A stretch of 64,000 nucleotides of DNA from Nonomuraea sp. NEAU-A123. Its GTDB lineage: Bacteria > Actinomycetota > Actinomycetes > Streptosporangiales > Streptosporangiaceae. Position 1 is the first letter of the stretch; each line of letters begins with the position of its first letter. The translations under genes were made by a program, and so were the position numbers. The notes below the pieces were generated by a model. It ran no database searches. It saw nothing but the letters and a program-made list of their open reading frames with translations, and was not told the origin of the DNA. Location: positions 1-64,000 of the forward strand of contig NZ_JAHFZZ010000008.1 of NCBI RefSeq assembly GCF_018603905.1, read 5' to 3'. Positions 41,258 through 48,880 of the stretch are shown here, piece after piece.

Positions 41258-42139
41258 TTATCGGGGTGAGCGGGCCTTGAAGTCGTCGGCGATCTCGTCG
41301 AAGGTGACCCAGCGCACACCCTCGTGGCCGTTGATGTACTCGATGAGCCGCTCGTGCATGAGCAGGCTCTGCGGCCGGCCCGAGACGTCGGGGTGGATGG
41401 TCATGGTGAAGACCGCGTAGTCCGATTCGCGGTACACCCAGTCGAACTGATCCCTCCACATCTCTTCGAGGTGGCGCGGGTTGACGAAGCCGTGGCTGTT
41501 CGGGCTGGCCTTGACGAACATCATCGGCGGGAGGTCGTCGAGGTACCAGTTCGCGGGGATCTCCACCAGGTCGGTCTCCTGGCCGCGCTCCAGCGGCTTC
41601 ATCCACTCGGCCGCCGGGCGGGAGTAGTCGATCTTCGTCCAGGAGTCGCCGACACGGACGTAGTACGGGGTGAAGTCGTTGTGCATGAGCGAGTGGTCGT
41701 ACTTGATGCCCCGCTCCAGCAGGAGTTCGTTGGTGACCGGCGAGAACTCCCACCACGGGGCGACATAGCCGGTCGGCCTGCTGCCGGAGTACTTCTCGAC
41801 CAGGTCGATGCAGTGGTCGAGGATCGCGCTCTCCTGGTCCCGGCTCATCGCGATCGGGTTCTCGTGCGAGTAGCCGTGCACGCCGACCTCGTGACCGCCG
41901 GCCACGACCATGCGGGTCTGGTCGGGGAAGGTCTCGATGGAGTGGCCGGGGATGAACCAGGTGGTCCGCAGGTCGTACTTCTCGAACAGGCGCAGCAGCC
42001 GCGGGACGCCGACCTCGCCGGCGAACAGCCCGCGCGAGATGTCGCACGGCGAGTCCTCCCCGCCGTACGAGCCCAGCCAGCCCGCGACGGCGTCGACGTC
42101 CACGCCGTACGCGACGAGAATCTCCTTGGGCATGGTCAC
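41258..42139 (-). CDS. Polysaccharide deacetylase-fold hydrolase, imidase/PgdA-like
   Basis: A 293-aa NodB-fold metal hydrolase. It follows the Helicobacter PgdA and Pseudomonas cyclic-imidase pattern almost throughout: EILVAYGVDVDAVAGWLGSY, with metal ligands D14/D16 region, H88 and H92 in HGYSHEN, then GYVAPWWEFSPVTNELLLER, DHSLMHNDFTPYYVRVGDSW and FTMTIHPDVSGRPQ. The length equals that of the imidases. Relatives hydrolyse cyclic imides or deacetylate peptidoglycan. Because it overlaps an asparaginase-type amidase gene by 4 bases and has no signal peptide, imide hydrolysis in the cytoplasm is the better guess. Confidence 0.88.
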   Translation of the reverse strand: MTMPKEILVAYGVDVDAVAGWLGSYGGEDSPCDISRGLFAGEVGVPRLLRLFEKYDLRTTWFIPGHSIETFPDQTRMVVAGGHEVGVHGYSHENPIAMSRDQESAILDHCIDLVEKYSGSRPTGYVAPWWEFSPVTNELLLERGIKYDHSLMHNDFTPYYVRVGDSWTKIDYSRPAAEWMKPLERGQETDLVEIPANWYLDDLPPMMFVKASPNSHGFVNPRHLEEMWRDQFDWVYRESDYAVFTMTIHPDVSGRPQSLLMHERLIEYINGHEGVRWVTFDEIADDFKARSPR

Positions 42140-43146
42140 TTCGTCCTTTCGATCGGAGAGGGGCTCCAGGTCCGCGCGCGCAGCTCCTCGCCTACGCGGA
42201 CCGGGTCCCGATGGCAGCCGAGGAGCGCGCTGAGCAGGACGCGGGCCTGTGGTGAGCGCAGGGTTCCGGTGGGGATGGCACCGGCCTCGACGAGATCCGC
42301 GCCGCCGCCGTTGCCGTACAGGGCGGCGACGGGCCCGGCATCGACCCGGGTGGACAGGGCGACGACGACGCCGGCCTCGGTGATCCGGGCCACCTCGTCC
42401 CTGATCCGGGGGTTGGCGTTGCCCGCGCCCAGCGCCTGGAGGACGACCCCGGTGGCGCCCGCGTCGACCACCGCACGCAGCGCGGCGTCGTCGCAGCCCG
42501 GGTACAGCGCCACGATGTCGGTACGGACTCCGTCGAGGTCGAACGCGTCCAGGTCGAGCGGCTTGGCCCGCGCGGGCGTCATGAGGATGTTCACCTGGCC
42601 GTCACGTACGCGACCCAGCGGCCCGCTGTCCGGCGCGGAGAACGCCGACGAGGCGAGCGTGTGGGTCTTGCGGGTGCCGGAGGCGGCGAAGATCTGGCCG
42701 TCGAAGCCGATCAGCACCCCCAGCCCGCAGGCCCGGCCACCCGCCGCCACCGCGATCGCGTCGGCGAGGTTGCGCGGGCCGTCGCCGTCCACCGCGTCGG
42801 CCGGAAGCTGCGCCCCCGTGAACACGATCGGCCGGGGGTCGTCATGGAACAGATCGGCGAGGTAGGCCGTCTCCTCCATGCCGTCGGTCCCGTGGGTGAC
42901 GACCAAGCCGAGCACGTCCGGATCGGCGAGCGCCTCGCGGGCTCGCACCGCGACCTCGCGCATGTCCGCGAGGGTGAACAGGTAGCTGCCCGCGCACAGC
43001 ACGTCCAGCCCGTCCAGTTCCACCCCGGGATCGACCGGGAGTCGCCCGAGAAGCTCGCGCACCCGGTCCTGGGCGAGACCCACTCCTTGCCCGTCGCGAC
43101 GGGTGGCGATGGTCCCTCCCGTGGACAGGACGATGACCTTGGACAC
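42136..43146 (-). CDS. Asparaginase-family amidohydrolase
   Basis: A 336-aa type II-like L-asparaginase family enzyme. The nucleophile region is LSTGGTIAT with Thr12, and the second catalytic Thr lies in VVTHGTDGMEETAY. Other family segments: VFTGAQLPADAVDGDGPRNL, GVLIGFDGQIFAASGTRKTH and VLQALGAGNANP. There is no signal peptide, so it is cytoplasmic. GTG start with GAGGAGG upstream. Its gene heads the operon controlled by the twin LacI operators at 43166-43190. It may act on asparagine or on half-amides released by the imidase; the context favours the latter as a hypothesis. Confidence 0.9.
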   Translation of the reverse strand: MSKVIVLSTGGTIATRRDGQGVGLAQDRVRELLGRLPVDPGVELDGLDVLCAGSYLFTLADMREVAVRAREALADPDVLGLVVTHGTDGMEETAYLADLFHDDPRPIVFTGAQLPADAVDGDGPRNLADAIAVAAGGRACGLGVLIGFDGQIFAASGTRKTHTLASSAFSAPDSGPLGRVRDGQVNILMTPARAKPLDLDAFDLDGVRTDIVALYPGCDDAALRAVVDAGATGVVLQALGAGNANPRIRDEVARITEAGVVVALSTRVDAGPVAALYGNGGGADLVEAGAIPTGTLRSPQARVLLSALLGCHRDPVRVGEELRARTWSPSPIERTK

Positions 43147-43165
43147 TCGCTGGCCTCCTCATTAC

Positions 43166-43190
43166 CCAAACGTTTGCGCCAAACGTTTGG
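43166..43190. promoter_or_regulatory. Twin LacI operators
   Basis: CAAACGTTTG occurs twice (43167-43176 and 43180-43189), each a perfect 10-base palindrome with a central CG, separated by CGC and flanked by C and G so that the whole 25 bases is nearly palindromic. It lies 20 bases from the asparaginase start and about 80 before the LacI gene, so one repressor array could control both directions. Confidence 0.8.
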
Positions 43191-43271
43191 TAGCATCTGA
43201 CCTGCGCCTACGAGATGTCAAGAACTTCACGTTAAAATCAAGAAAACCCCGCCAGCGGAAGCCGAGGGACA

Positions 43272-44330
43272 TTGGGTGCGAAGAGGGCGCGACCGGTTAC
43301 GCTGCAGATGATCGCCGACCAGCTCGGCCTGCACGTCTCCACGGTGTCGCGAGTGCTGCACGCGAAACCCGGTGAAGGGCTGAGGGCCGCGTCGAGTCCC
43401 ACCGTCGAGCGCGTGCGCAAGCTCGCCGACGAGCTCGGCTACCAGCGCAATCCCCACGCGATGAGCCTGCGCACCCAGCGGAGCAACCTGATCGGCGTGC
43501 TGGTCCCCCGGCTGTCCGACGTGGTTCTCGCGACGATCTACGAGGGCATCGAGGAGGCCGCCGCCGAGCTGGGCCTGTCGACGTTCGTCATCAACACACG
43601 CGACCTGCCCGAGGTCCAGCGCGCCCGGACGGAGATGGTCCTCGGCCGCCGCGTCGACGGCATGATCTTCGGCGACGCGCACGCGGATTCGGGCTTCCTG
43701 GACGAGGTCGCCGCGCGCGGCGTCCCGTTCACCCTGGTCAACCGGCGGGCCGGGCAGCATCCGGCGGTCGTCTGCGACGACTATCTCGGCGGCCGGATGG
43801 TCGCGGAGCATTTTCTGGAGCTCGGGCACGAAGAGGTGGCGGTCGTCGCCGGCGAGCCGTACGCGAGCACCGGCGTCGACCGCACCAGCGGCTTCGTCGA
43901 GAGATTCCGCGAGGCCGGGCTGCTGATCCCCGAGCACCGGATCGTGCACTCGCGCTTCGACGCGCGAGGCGGTCGCGAGGGGACCGAACGCCTCCTCGCG
44001 ACGGGCCCGCTCCCGTCGGCGCTCTTCGTGGTGAACGACTTCGGCGCCATCGGCACGATCGGCGCGCTACGCGACCACGGGCTGCGAGTCGGCGCGGACA
44101 TCGCGGTCGTGGGCTTCAACGACACGCCGCTCGCCGCCGAGCTGCCGGTCCCGCTCACCTCGGTCCGCTCGCCCATGCACGAGATGGGCCGCCGCGGGCT
44201 TCACCAGCTCGTACGGGTCCTCGAAGGCGAGCCCGGCGAGACCGAACTCCTGCGTCCGGAGCTCATCGTCCGCGCGTCGAGTGACCCGGAGCTCTACGCC
44301 GGGCTCATGCGGAAAATGGCCACCGCCTGA
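43272..44330 (+). CDS. LacI family transcriptional regulator (amide/imide operon)
   Basis: A 352-aa LacI-type repressor. HTH at residues 9-55: TLQMIADQLGLHVSTVSRVL, then NPHAMSLRTQRSN. The sensor domain has the usual LIGVLVPRLSDVVLATIYEG, RRVDGMIFGDAH, VVNDFGAIGTIGALRDHGLR and DIAVVGFNDTPLAAE. The start is taken as TTG at 43272, since the HTH begins a few residues later; GAGGGA lies unusually close to it, so the exact start is unsure. It diverges from the asparaginase operon across the CAAACGTTTG sites and converges on the amino-acid ABC ATPase. Confidence 0.92.
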   Translation: MGAKRARPVTLQMIADQLGLHVSTVSRVLHAKPGEGLRAASSPTVERVRKLADELGYQRNPHAMSLRTQRSNLIGVLVPRLSDVVLATIYEGIEEAAAELGLSTFVINTRDLPEVQRARTEMVLGRRVDGMIFGDAHADSGFLDEVAARGVPFTLVNRRAGQHPAVVCDDYLGGRMVAEHFLELGHEEVAVVAGEPYASTGVDRTSGFVERFREAGLLIPEHRIVHSRFDARGGREGTERLLATGPLPSALFVVNDFGAIGTIGALRDHGLRVGADIAVVGFNDTPLAAELPVPLTSVRSPMHEMGRRGLHQLVRVLEGEPGETELLRPELIVRASSDPELYAGLMRKMATA

Positions 44331-44333
44331 GGC

Positions 44334-45098
44334 TCAGAGGACCTTGCTGAGGAAGGCTCGGGTGCGCGGGTTCTGCGGGTTGTCGAGCACCTCCGAGGGC
44401 GGCCCGGACTCCACGATGACACCGCCGTCCATGAACACCACCCGGTCGGCCACCTCGCGGGCGAATCCGACTTCATGAGTGACGACGATCATGGTCAGGC
44501 CGTCGTTGGCCAGGCCCTTCATGGTGGCGAGCACCTCGCCCACGAGCTCGGGATCCAGCGCGCTGGTCGGCTCGTCGAAGAGCATCAGCTTGGGCTCCAT
44601 GGCCAGCGCGCGGGCGATGGCGACGCGCTGCTGCTGGCCGCCGGAGAGCTGGCGGGGGTAGCTGTTCGTCTTGTCCGCCAGGCCCACCCGCTCCAGCAGG
44701 GCGAGCGCGCGGGCACGGGCCTTCGCGCGTGATTCGCGGCGCACGCCGACGGGCGCCTCCATGATGTTCTGCACCACGGTGAAGTGCGGGAACAGGTTGA
44801 ACTGCTGGAAGACCATGCCGATCTCCCGGCGCTGGCGGGTGATGTCCCGATCGCCCAGGTGGTGCACCCGGCCGCCGGAGGCGCGGAAGCCGATCAGCTC
44901 GCCGTCGACGTGGATGGCGCCGCCCTCGATGGTCTCCAACTGGTTGACGCACCGCAGGAACGTCGACTTGCCCGACCCGGAGGGACCGAGGATGACGACG
45001 ACCTCGCCCCGCTCGACGGTCAGGTCGATGCCTTTGAGCACCTCCAGGGGGCCGAAGCTCTTGCGTACGGCCCGGGCGTGCACCATGGGCATGCTCAT
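44334..45098 (-). CDS. Polar amino-acid ABC transporter ATP-binding protein
   Basis: A 254-aa GlnQ/HisP-like ATPase. Walker A GPSGSGKST at 38-46, Q-loop FQQFNLFPHFTV, signature LSGGQQQR, Walker B LMLFDEPTSALDPELVGEVL and switch His in VVTHEVGFA. The D-loop and LDNPQNPRTRAFLSKVL end are typical of polar amino-acid importers. The ATG at 45098 overlaps the permease stop (ATGA). It is the last gene of the operon starting at 48773. Confidence 0.93.
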   Translation of the reverse strand: MSMPMVHARAVRKSFGPLEVLKGIDLTVERGEVVVILGPSGSGKSTFLRCVNQLETIEGGAIHVDGELIGFRASGGRVHHLGDRDITRQRREIGMVFQQFNLFPHFTVVQNIMEAPVGVRRESRAKARARALALLERVGLADKTNSYPRQLSGGQQQRVAIARALAMEPKLMLFDEPTSALDPELVGEVLATMKGLANDGLTMIVVTHEVGFAREVADRVVFMDGGVIVESGPPSEVLDNPQNPRTRAFLSKVL

Positions 45099-46039
45099 GA
45101 TGGCGTCTCCTCGCGGGTCGGGGCCGGCGCGGCCTGCCGCCGCCGGAACAACAGGAAGCTCCAGAAGCTCTGGGGCGCGTTCCGCGTGGCGCCGCGCGCG
45201 TAGTGGCGCTCGATGAAGGACTGGCCCACGTACAGGACCGACGTGATCACCAGGTACCAGACACAGGCCACGATCAGCAGCGGGATGGTCTGGAAGGTGC
45301 GGTTGTAGATCGCCTGCACGGTGTACAGCAGGTCGGCGAGGGCGATGACGCTGACCAGCGAGGTGGCCTTCAGCATGCTGATGACCTGGCTGCCGGTCGG
45401 CGGCACGATGAACCGCATCGCCTGCGGCAGGATGATCCGGCGGAACGTGCGCCCGCGGCTCATGCCGAGCGCCGAGGCGGCCTCGGTCTGGCCGGGGTCG
45501 ACGGACATCAGGCCGCCGCGGATGATCTCCGCCATGTACGCGGCCTCGTTGAGCCCGAGACCGAGGATGGCGGCCAGCAGCGGCGTGATCAGCTGGTTGG
45601 TGTCGGCCGTCAGGAACTCCGGGCCGAACGGAATACCGAACGAGATCCGCGGCATCAGGGCGGACAGGTTGTACCAGAGCACGAGCTGCACCAGCACCGG
45701 CGTACCGCGGAAGAACCAGACGTAGAGCCCGGAGACGATCCGCGCGATCGGGTTCTGGGAGAGCCGCCCCATCGCGACGAGCACCCCGCCGATCACGCCG
45801 ACGGCCATGGCGATCACGGTCAGGTAGAGCGTGGTGATGATGCCCGCCCCGATGACCTGGGCGTTGAAATAGCGGGCTACCACGTCCCACTTGAAGTTGG
45901 GGTTGGTGATCAGCAGGTTCACCAACTGGGCGGCCAGGATCAGCAGGATGATCGAGGCCACCCAGCGCAGCGGGTGCCGCGTCCGCGCCGCCCCCGCGAC
46001 GTCGATGTCGGGGGGCGAGTGCCGCTCGGTGGCGGTCAT
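45095..46039 (-). CDS. Polar amino-acid ABC transporter permease
   Basis: A 314-aa HisM/GlnP-like permease. A hydrophilic N-terminal tail is followed by helices beginning WVASIILLILAAQLVNLLI. The signature LYVWFFRGTPVLVQLVLWY and the EAA loop QTEAASALGMSRGRTFRRIILPQAMRFIVPP are clear. The long C-terminal tail after ERHYARG is basic and Pro/Ala-rich. The ATG at 46039 overlaps the binding-protein stop by one base. A single permease gene is present, so it probably works as a homodimer. Confidence 0.93.
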   Translation of the reverse strand: MTATERHSPPDIDVAGAARTRHPLRWVASIILLILAAQLVNLLITNPNFKWDVVARYFNAQVIGAGIITTLYLTVIAMAVGVIGGVLVAMGRLSQNPIARIVSGLYVWFFRGTPVLVQLVLWYNLSALMPRISFGIPFGPEFLTADTNQLITPLLAAILGLGLNEAAYMAEIIRGGLMSVDPGQTEAASALGMSRGRTFRRIILPQAMRFIVPPTGSQVISMLKATSLVSVIALADLLYTVQAIYNRTFQTIPLLIVACVWYLVITSVLYVGQSFIERHYARGATRNAPQSFWSFLLFRRRQAAPAPTREETPS

Positions 46040-46974
46040 CACTGCTTCGCCGCCAGGTTCACGCCGGCCTTCTTCAGCATGTTTCCGTTGGTTCCCCACT
46101 TCGTCATGACCTTCTCGTACGTCCCGTCGTCGATCAGCTGCTGGATGCCGTCCTTGAGCACGTCACGCAGCGGCGAGTCCTTGGCCACGACGGCCCCCTG
46201 GTAGAGGGTGTCGAATCCGTTGGCCTGGCCGGTGCCCGCCAGCTCCAGCTCGCCACCCGACTGCTTCACGAAGTACGTCAGGGGCGCCTGCGAGGAGAAG
46301 AAGCCGTCGGCCCGGCTGGAGCGGACCGCGAGGATCGAGGTGGGCTGGTCCTTGTAGGACTGGACCTCGACCTTCTTCTTGCCGTCCTTGACGCAGGTGT
46401 CGGACTGCGCCTTGATCACCTTCTCCGCCGACCCGCCGGCCATCACGGAGATCCGCAGCCCGCAGGTGTCGGCGATCGACTGGATCTTTTTCGGGTTGCC
46501 CTTCGGCACGGCGAAGACGACGAACTCCTGCACCCAGTCGACGAAGTCGTTGGAGACCTGGCGGTCGGGGAAGTCGCCCACCGGCCCGAGGGCCAGGTCG
46601 TAGCGGCCGGCCGCGATGCCGGTGAGCTGGCTGGGCAGCCCGTCCACGGTCACGTGCTCGATCTTGACGCCGAGCAGGCCGCCCAGCTCGTCGGCCAGTT
46701 CGGCCGCGGCACCGGTCAGCGTCTTGCCGTCGGTGCCGGCGATCTCGTACGGCGGGAACGAGCCGTTGTTCACCGAGACCAGCTTGCCCGCGGTCTTCAC
46801 CTTGTCGGGCAGGCGGTCGAACAGGGCCTGGTCCTTGGCGTGGGTGGCGGCGGCGGGGGCGGAGGAGGAGCTGTTGTCGCCGACGGCGCCTTGGCTCTCC
46901 GACGGGTTGGCGCCGCATCCGGCCAGCAGCAGAGCCCCGGCCAGCACAGCGCCGGCTGCATGGGTCTTACGCAT
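46039..46974 (-). CDS. Amino-acid ABC transporter substrate-binding lipoprotein
   Basis: A 311-aa family 3 binding protein. Lipobox LLAGC with Cys20, followed by a Ser/Ala-rich linker (QGAVGDNSSSSAPAAA). The core shows KLVSVNNGSFPPYEIAGTDG, TGAAAELADELGGLLGVKIE, GRYDLALGPVGDFPDR and GTYEKVMTKWG. AAGGAG precedes the ATG. It is 15 bases downstream of the nitrilase-family gene, so substrate import and hydrolysis are likely linked. Confidence 0.92.
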   Translation of the reverse strand: MRKTHAAGAVLAGALLLAGCGANPSESQGAVGDNSSSSAPAAATHAKDQALFDRLPDKVKTAGKLVSVNNGSFPPYEIAGTDGKTLTGAAAELADELGGLLGVKIEHVTVDGLPSQLTGIAAGRYDLALGPVGDFPDRQVSNDFVDWVQEFVVFAVPKGNPKKIQSIADTCGLRISVMAGGSAEKVIKAQSDTCVKDGKKKVEVQSYKDQPTSILAVRSSRADGFFSSQAPLTYFVKQSGGELELAGTGQANGFDTLYQGAVVAKDSPLRDVLKDGIQQLIDDGTYEKVMTKWGTNGNMLKKAGVNLAAKQ

Positions 46975-46989
46975 TACGCGCTCCTTGGG

Positions 46990-47835
46990 CTATCGAGAGA
47001 CGGTCGTGGGACCGGTCGAGGGGGTGATGGGGCGGGGATCGACTTTGAAACGCCGGTTGGCGAGGACGGGCAGGGTCTGGCGGGCCCGATCGAGGTCCTC
47101 GGCCGAGGCTTCGGACCAGAGCAGGCCCGGAGTGTCGCCGCCGAGCCGACCGCGGGTGATGCCGAGCGGATCGACGAACATGCTGGCGCCGATGTTGCGG
47201 CGGCCGCACTCGCCGGAGGCGGCGACGTAATAGGTGTTCTCCAGGGCGCGGGCGGTGACCATGACCTCCCAGTGCCACTCCTTGGCGGGTCCACGTACCC
47301 AGGCGGCGGGCAGGGCAACCACCTGCGCGCCCTGGTCGGCGAGGAGCCTGGCCATCTCGGGGAAGCGGACGTCGTAGCAGGTCATCATGCCGACCTTCCA
47401 GCCGGCGCACTCGATGACGACAGGGTTGTCCGAGCTCGCCAGCACGTTGTCCGACTCGCGCCGGCCGAAGGCGTCGTACAGGTGGAGCTTGCGGTAGATG
47501 TCGATGATCTCGCCGTCGCGCAGCGCGACCAGCGTGTTGATCACCCGGCCGTCCTCGGCGGGCTGGTGCATGCCGACGATCACGGTGGTGGTCGTGCCGC
47601 GGGTGCGCTCGGCCAGCCCGGTGACGAACGGCCCGTCGAGTGGCTGGGCCGCCTGCCGGATCCGCACCGGGTCGTCGACGAACAGGGCCATCGCCCCTTC
47701 CGGGAGCACCAGCAGGTCCGCGTTCCCGGCCACGGCCTCGTCGAAGAGGTCGGCGCAGGTCTTCAGGTTGGCCGCCCAGTCCTCGGCCGAGGCGAACTGG
47801 CCGATTGCCACACGAAGGTTGTTCAGCTTGGTCAT
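46990..47835 (-). CDS. Carbon-nitrogen hydrolase (nitrilase superfamily)
   Basis: A 281-aa amidohydrolase with the complete Glu-Lys-Cys triad: E46 in LLVLPEGAMA, K116 in DIYRKLHLY and C153 in MTCYDVRFPE. The pattern matches the omega-amidase/predicted deaminated-glutathione amidase branch rather than true nitrilases (no C-terminal tail typical of those). Start: ATG at 47835, overlapping the stop of the preceding gene by 4 bases. Its coupling with an amino-acid importer suggests it deaminates or deamidates the imported compound. Confidence 0.9.
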   Translation of the reverse strand: MTKLNNLRVAIGQFASAEDWAANLKTCADLFDEAVAGNADLLVLPEGAMALFVDDPVRIRQAAQPLDGPFVTGLAERTRGTTTTVIVGMHQPAEDGRVINTLVALRDGEIIDIYRKLHLYDAFGRRESDNVLASSDNPVVIECAGWKVGMMTCYDVRFPEMARLLADQGAQVVALPAAWVRGPAKEWHWEVMVTARALENTYYVAASGECGRRNIGASMFVDPLGITRGRLGGDTPGLLWSEASAEDLDRARQTLPVLANRRFKVDPRPITPSTGPTTVSR

Positions 47836-48773
47836 GAGGCGAAGACCTCCTGGGGGTCGATGGGGGCGGGGGCGATCCCCTGGGCGTGCAGTTCCGCGCA
47901 GAAGGCCGCGGTCATCGCGGCGTTGGCGGCGGTGCCGTACGGCATCCAGTCCTCGCCGAAGACCTCCCGGGTCCTGCTCAGGTCGGCGAGCAGCCACGGC
48001 GTGGTGTCGGTCAGGAGGCGCCGCCGCGCCAGCCAGTGCCGCTTGGACCGCTCGAAGAGCTCCTGTACGGCCTGCGGCAGCTCGGGGTGGCGCTCGACGA
48101 CCTCGCGCTTGAGCGTCACCAGGTGGATGCCGGGGATGAAGCCGTTGCGGCGGAAGTAGTCAAGCTCGGCCGCCGGGTGGTCGGCCAGGAGGTGACGGAA
48201 CCGGCTCTCCGGCGTGAAGAAGCCCGCGGGCATGAACGGCGTCATGATCGCGTCGAGCCGTCCGGCGTCGAGCTCCTCCGCCAGCGAGCCGTCGGTCACG
48301 CTGACGTTGTCCGGCAGCTTCGCCCCGCCGACGCGGTCCTTGCCCGGCTCGGGCGCGTCCACGGCGCCGACCGTCCACTCGATCCCGGTCAGGTCGACTC
48401 CGGCCGCCCGTACGAGCGCCCGCGTCCAGGTGTTGCCCGAGTCCGGCCAGCCGGTGAGGCCCACGCGAGCCCCCTTCAGCTCGGCGAACTCGCGCAGCTC
48501 GCTGTCGCGGCGCACCAGCACGCACCGCTGCCGGAACCCGCGCATCACGAAGACGGGCAGCCCCACCAGCCGGTCGTCGCCCTGGGCGCGGCCGAGGACG
48601 TATCTGCTGAAGGAGGTCTCCCCGCCGTCCAGTTCCGGCTCGCTCAGCACGTCCGGCGTCATCGCCCGGGAATCGAGATCCAGGTCGAACGCCTCGGACG
48701 TCAGCGTCCCCGTCGCCACGGGAACGAGGTGATCCCAGTCGCGGAGACCAAGCCGAATGCGAGGTTTTGTCAC
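47832..48773 (-). CDS. 4,5-dihydroxyphthalate decarboxylase-like / soluble periplasmic-binding-fold protein
   Basis: A 313-aa protein of the fold shared by 4,5-dihydroxyphthalate decarboxylases and ABC binding proteins. It shows RIRLGLRDWDHLVPVATGTL, TSFSRYVLGRAQGDDRLVGL, PVFVMRGFRQRCVLVRRDSE, the hinge LKGARVGLTGW and NGFIPGIHLVTLKREVV. There is no signal peptide, so it is unlikely to be a transport protein and may be an enzyme acting on an aromatic or cyclic acid. GTG at 48773 with AGGGGAG just upstream. It is the first gene of the operon that diverges from the MocR regulator. Confidence 0.8.
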   Translation of the reverse strand: MTKPRIRLGLRDWDHLVPVATGTLTSEAFDLDLDSRAMTPDVLSEPELDGGETSFSRYVLGRAQGDDRLVGLPVFVMRGFRQRCVLVRRDSELREFAELKGARVGLTGWPDSGNTWTRALVRAAGVDLTGIEWTVGAVDAPEPGKDRVGGAKLPDNVSVTDGSLAEELDAGRLDAIMTPFMPAGFFTPESRFRHLLADHPAAELDYFRRNGFIPGIHLVTLKREVVERHPELPQAVQELFERSKRHWLARRRLLTDTTPWLLADLSRTREVFGEDWMPYGTAANAAMTAAFCAELHAQGIAPAPIDPQEVFAS

Positions 48774-48821
48774 AAAAACTCCCCTTAGTGCGTGCATTGG
48801 GCTGTACCTTATGTTCAGCTA

Positions 48822-48866
48822 AATCCGCTACACAAGCTGCGGATTGTTCCTGAACAAAGCTTTGTC
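48822..48866. promoter_or_regulatory. Cluster of inverted repeats between MocR and its operon
   Basis: AATCCGC (48822-48828) and GCGGATT (48839-48845) are an inverted pair with a 10-base spacer. TGTTCCTGAACA (48845-48856) and ACAAAGCTTTGT (48855-48866) are palindromes of 12 bases that abut. MocR regulators bind direct or inverted repeats in such divergent gaps; which of these is the site cannot be decided by eye. Confidence 0.55.
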
Positions 48867-48880
48867 CGATGGGAGGTCTC

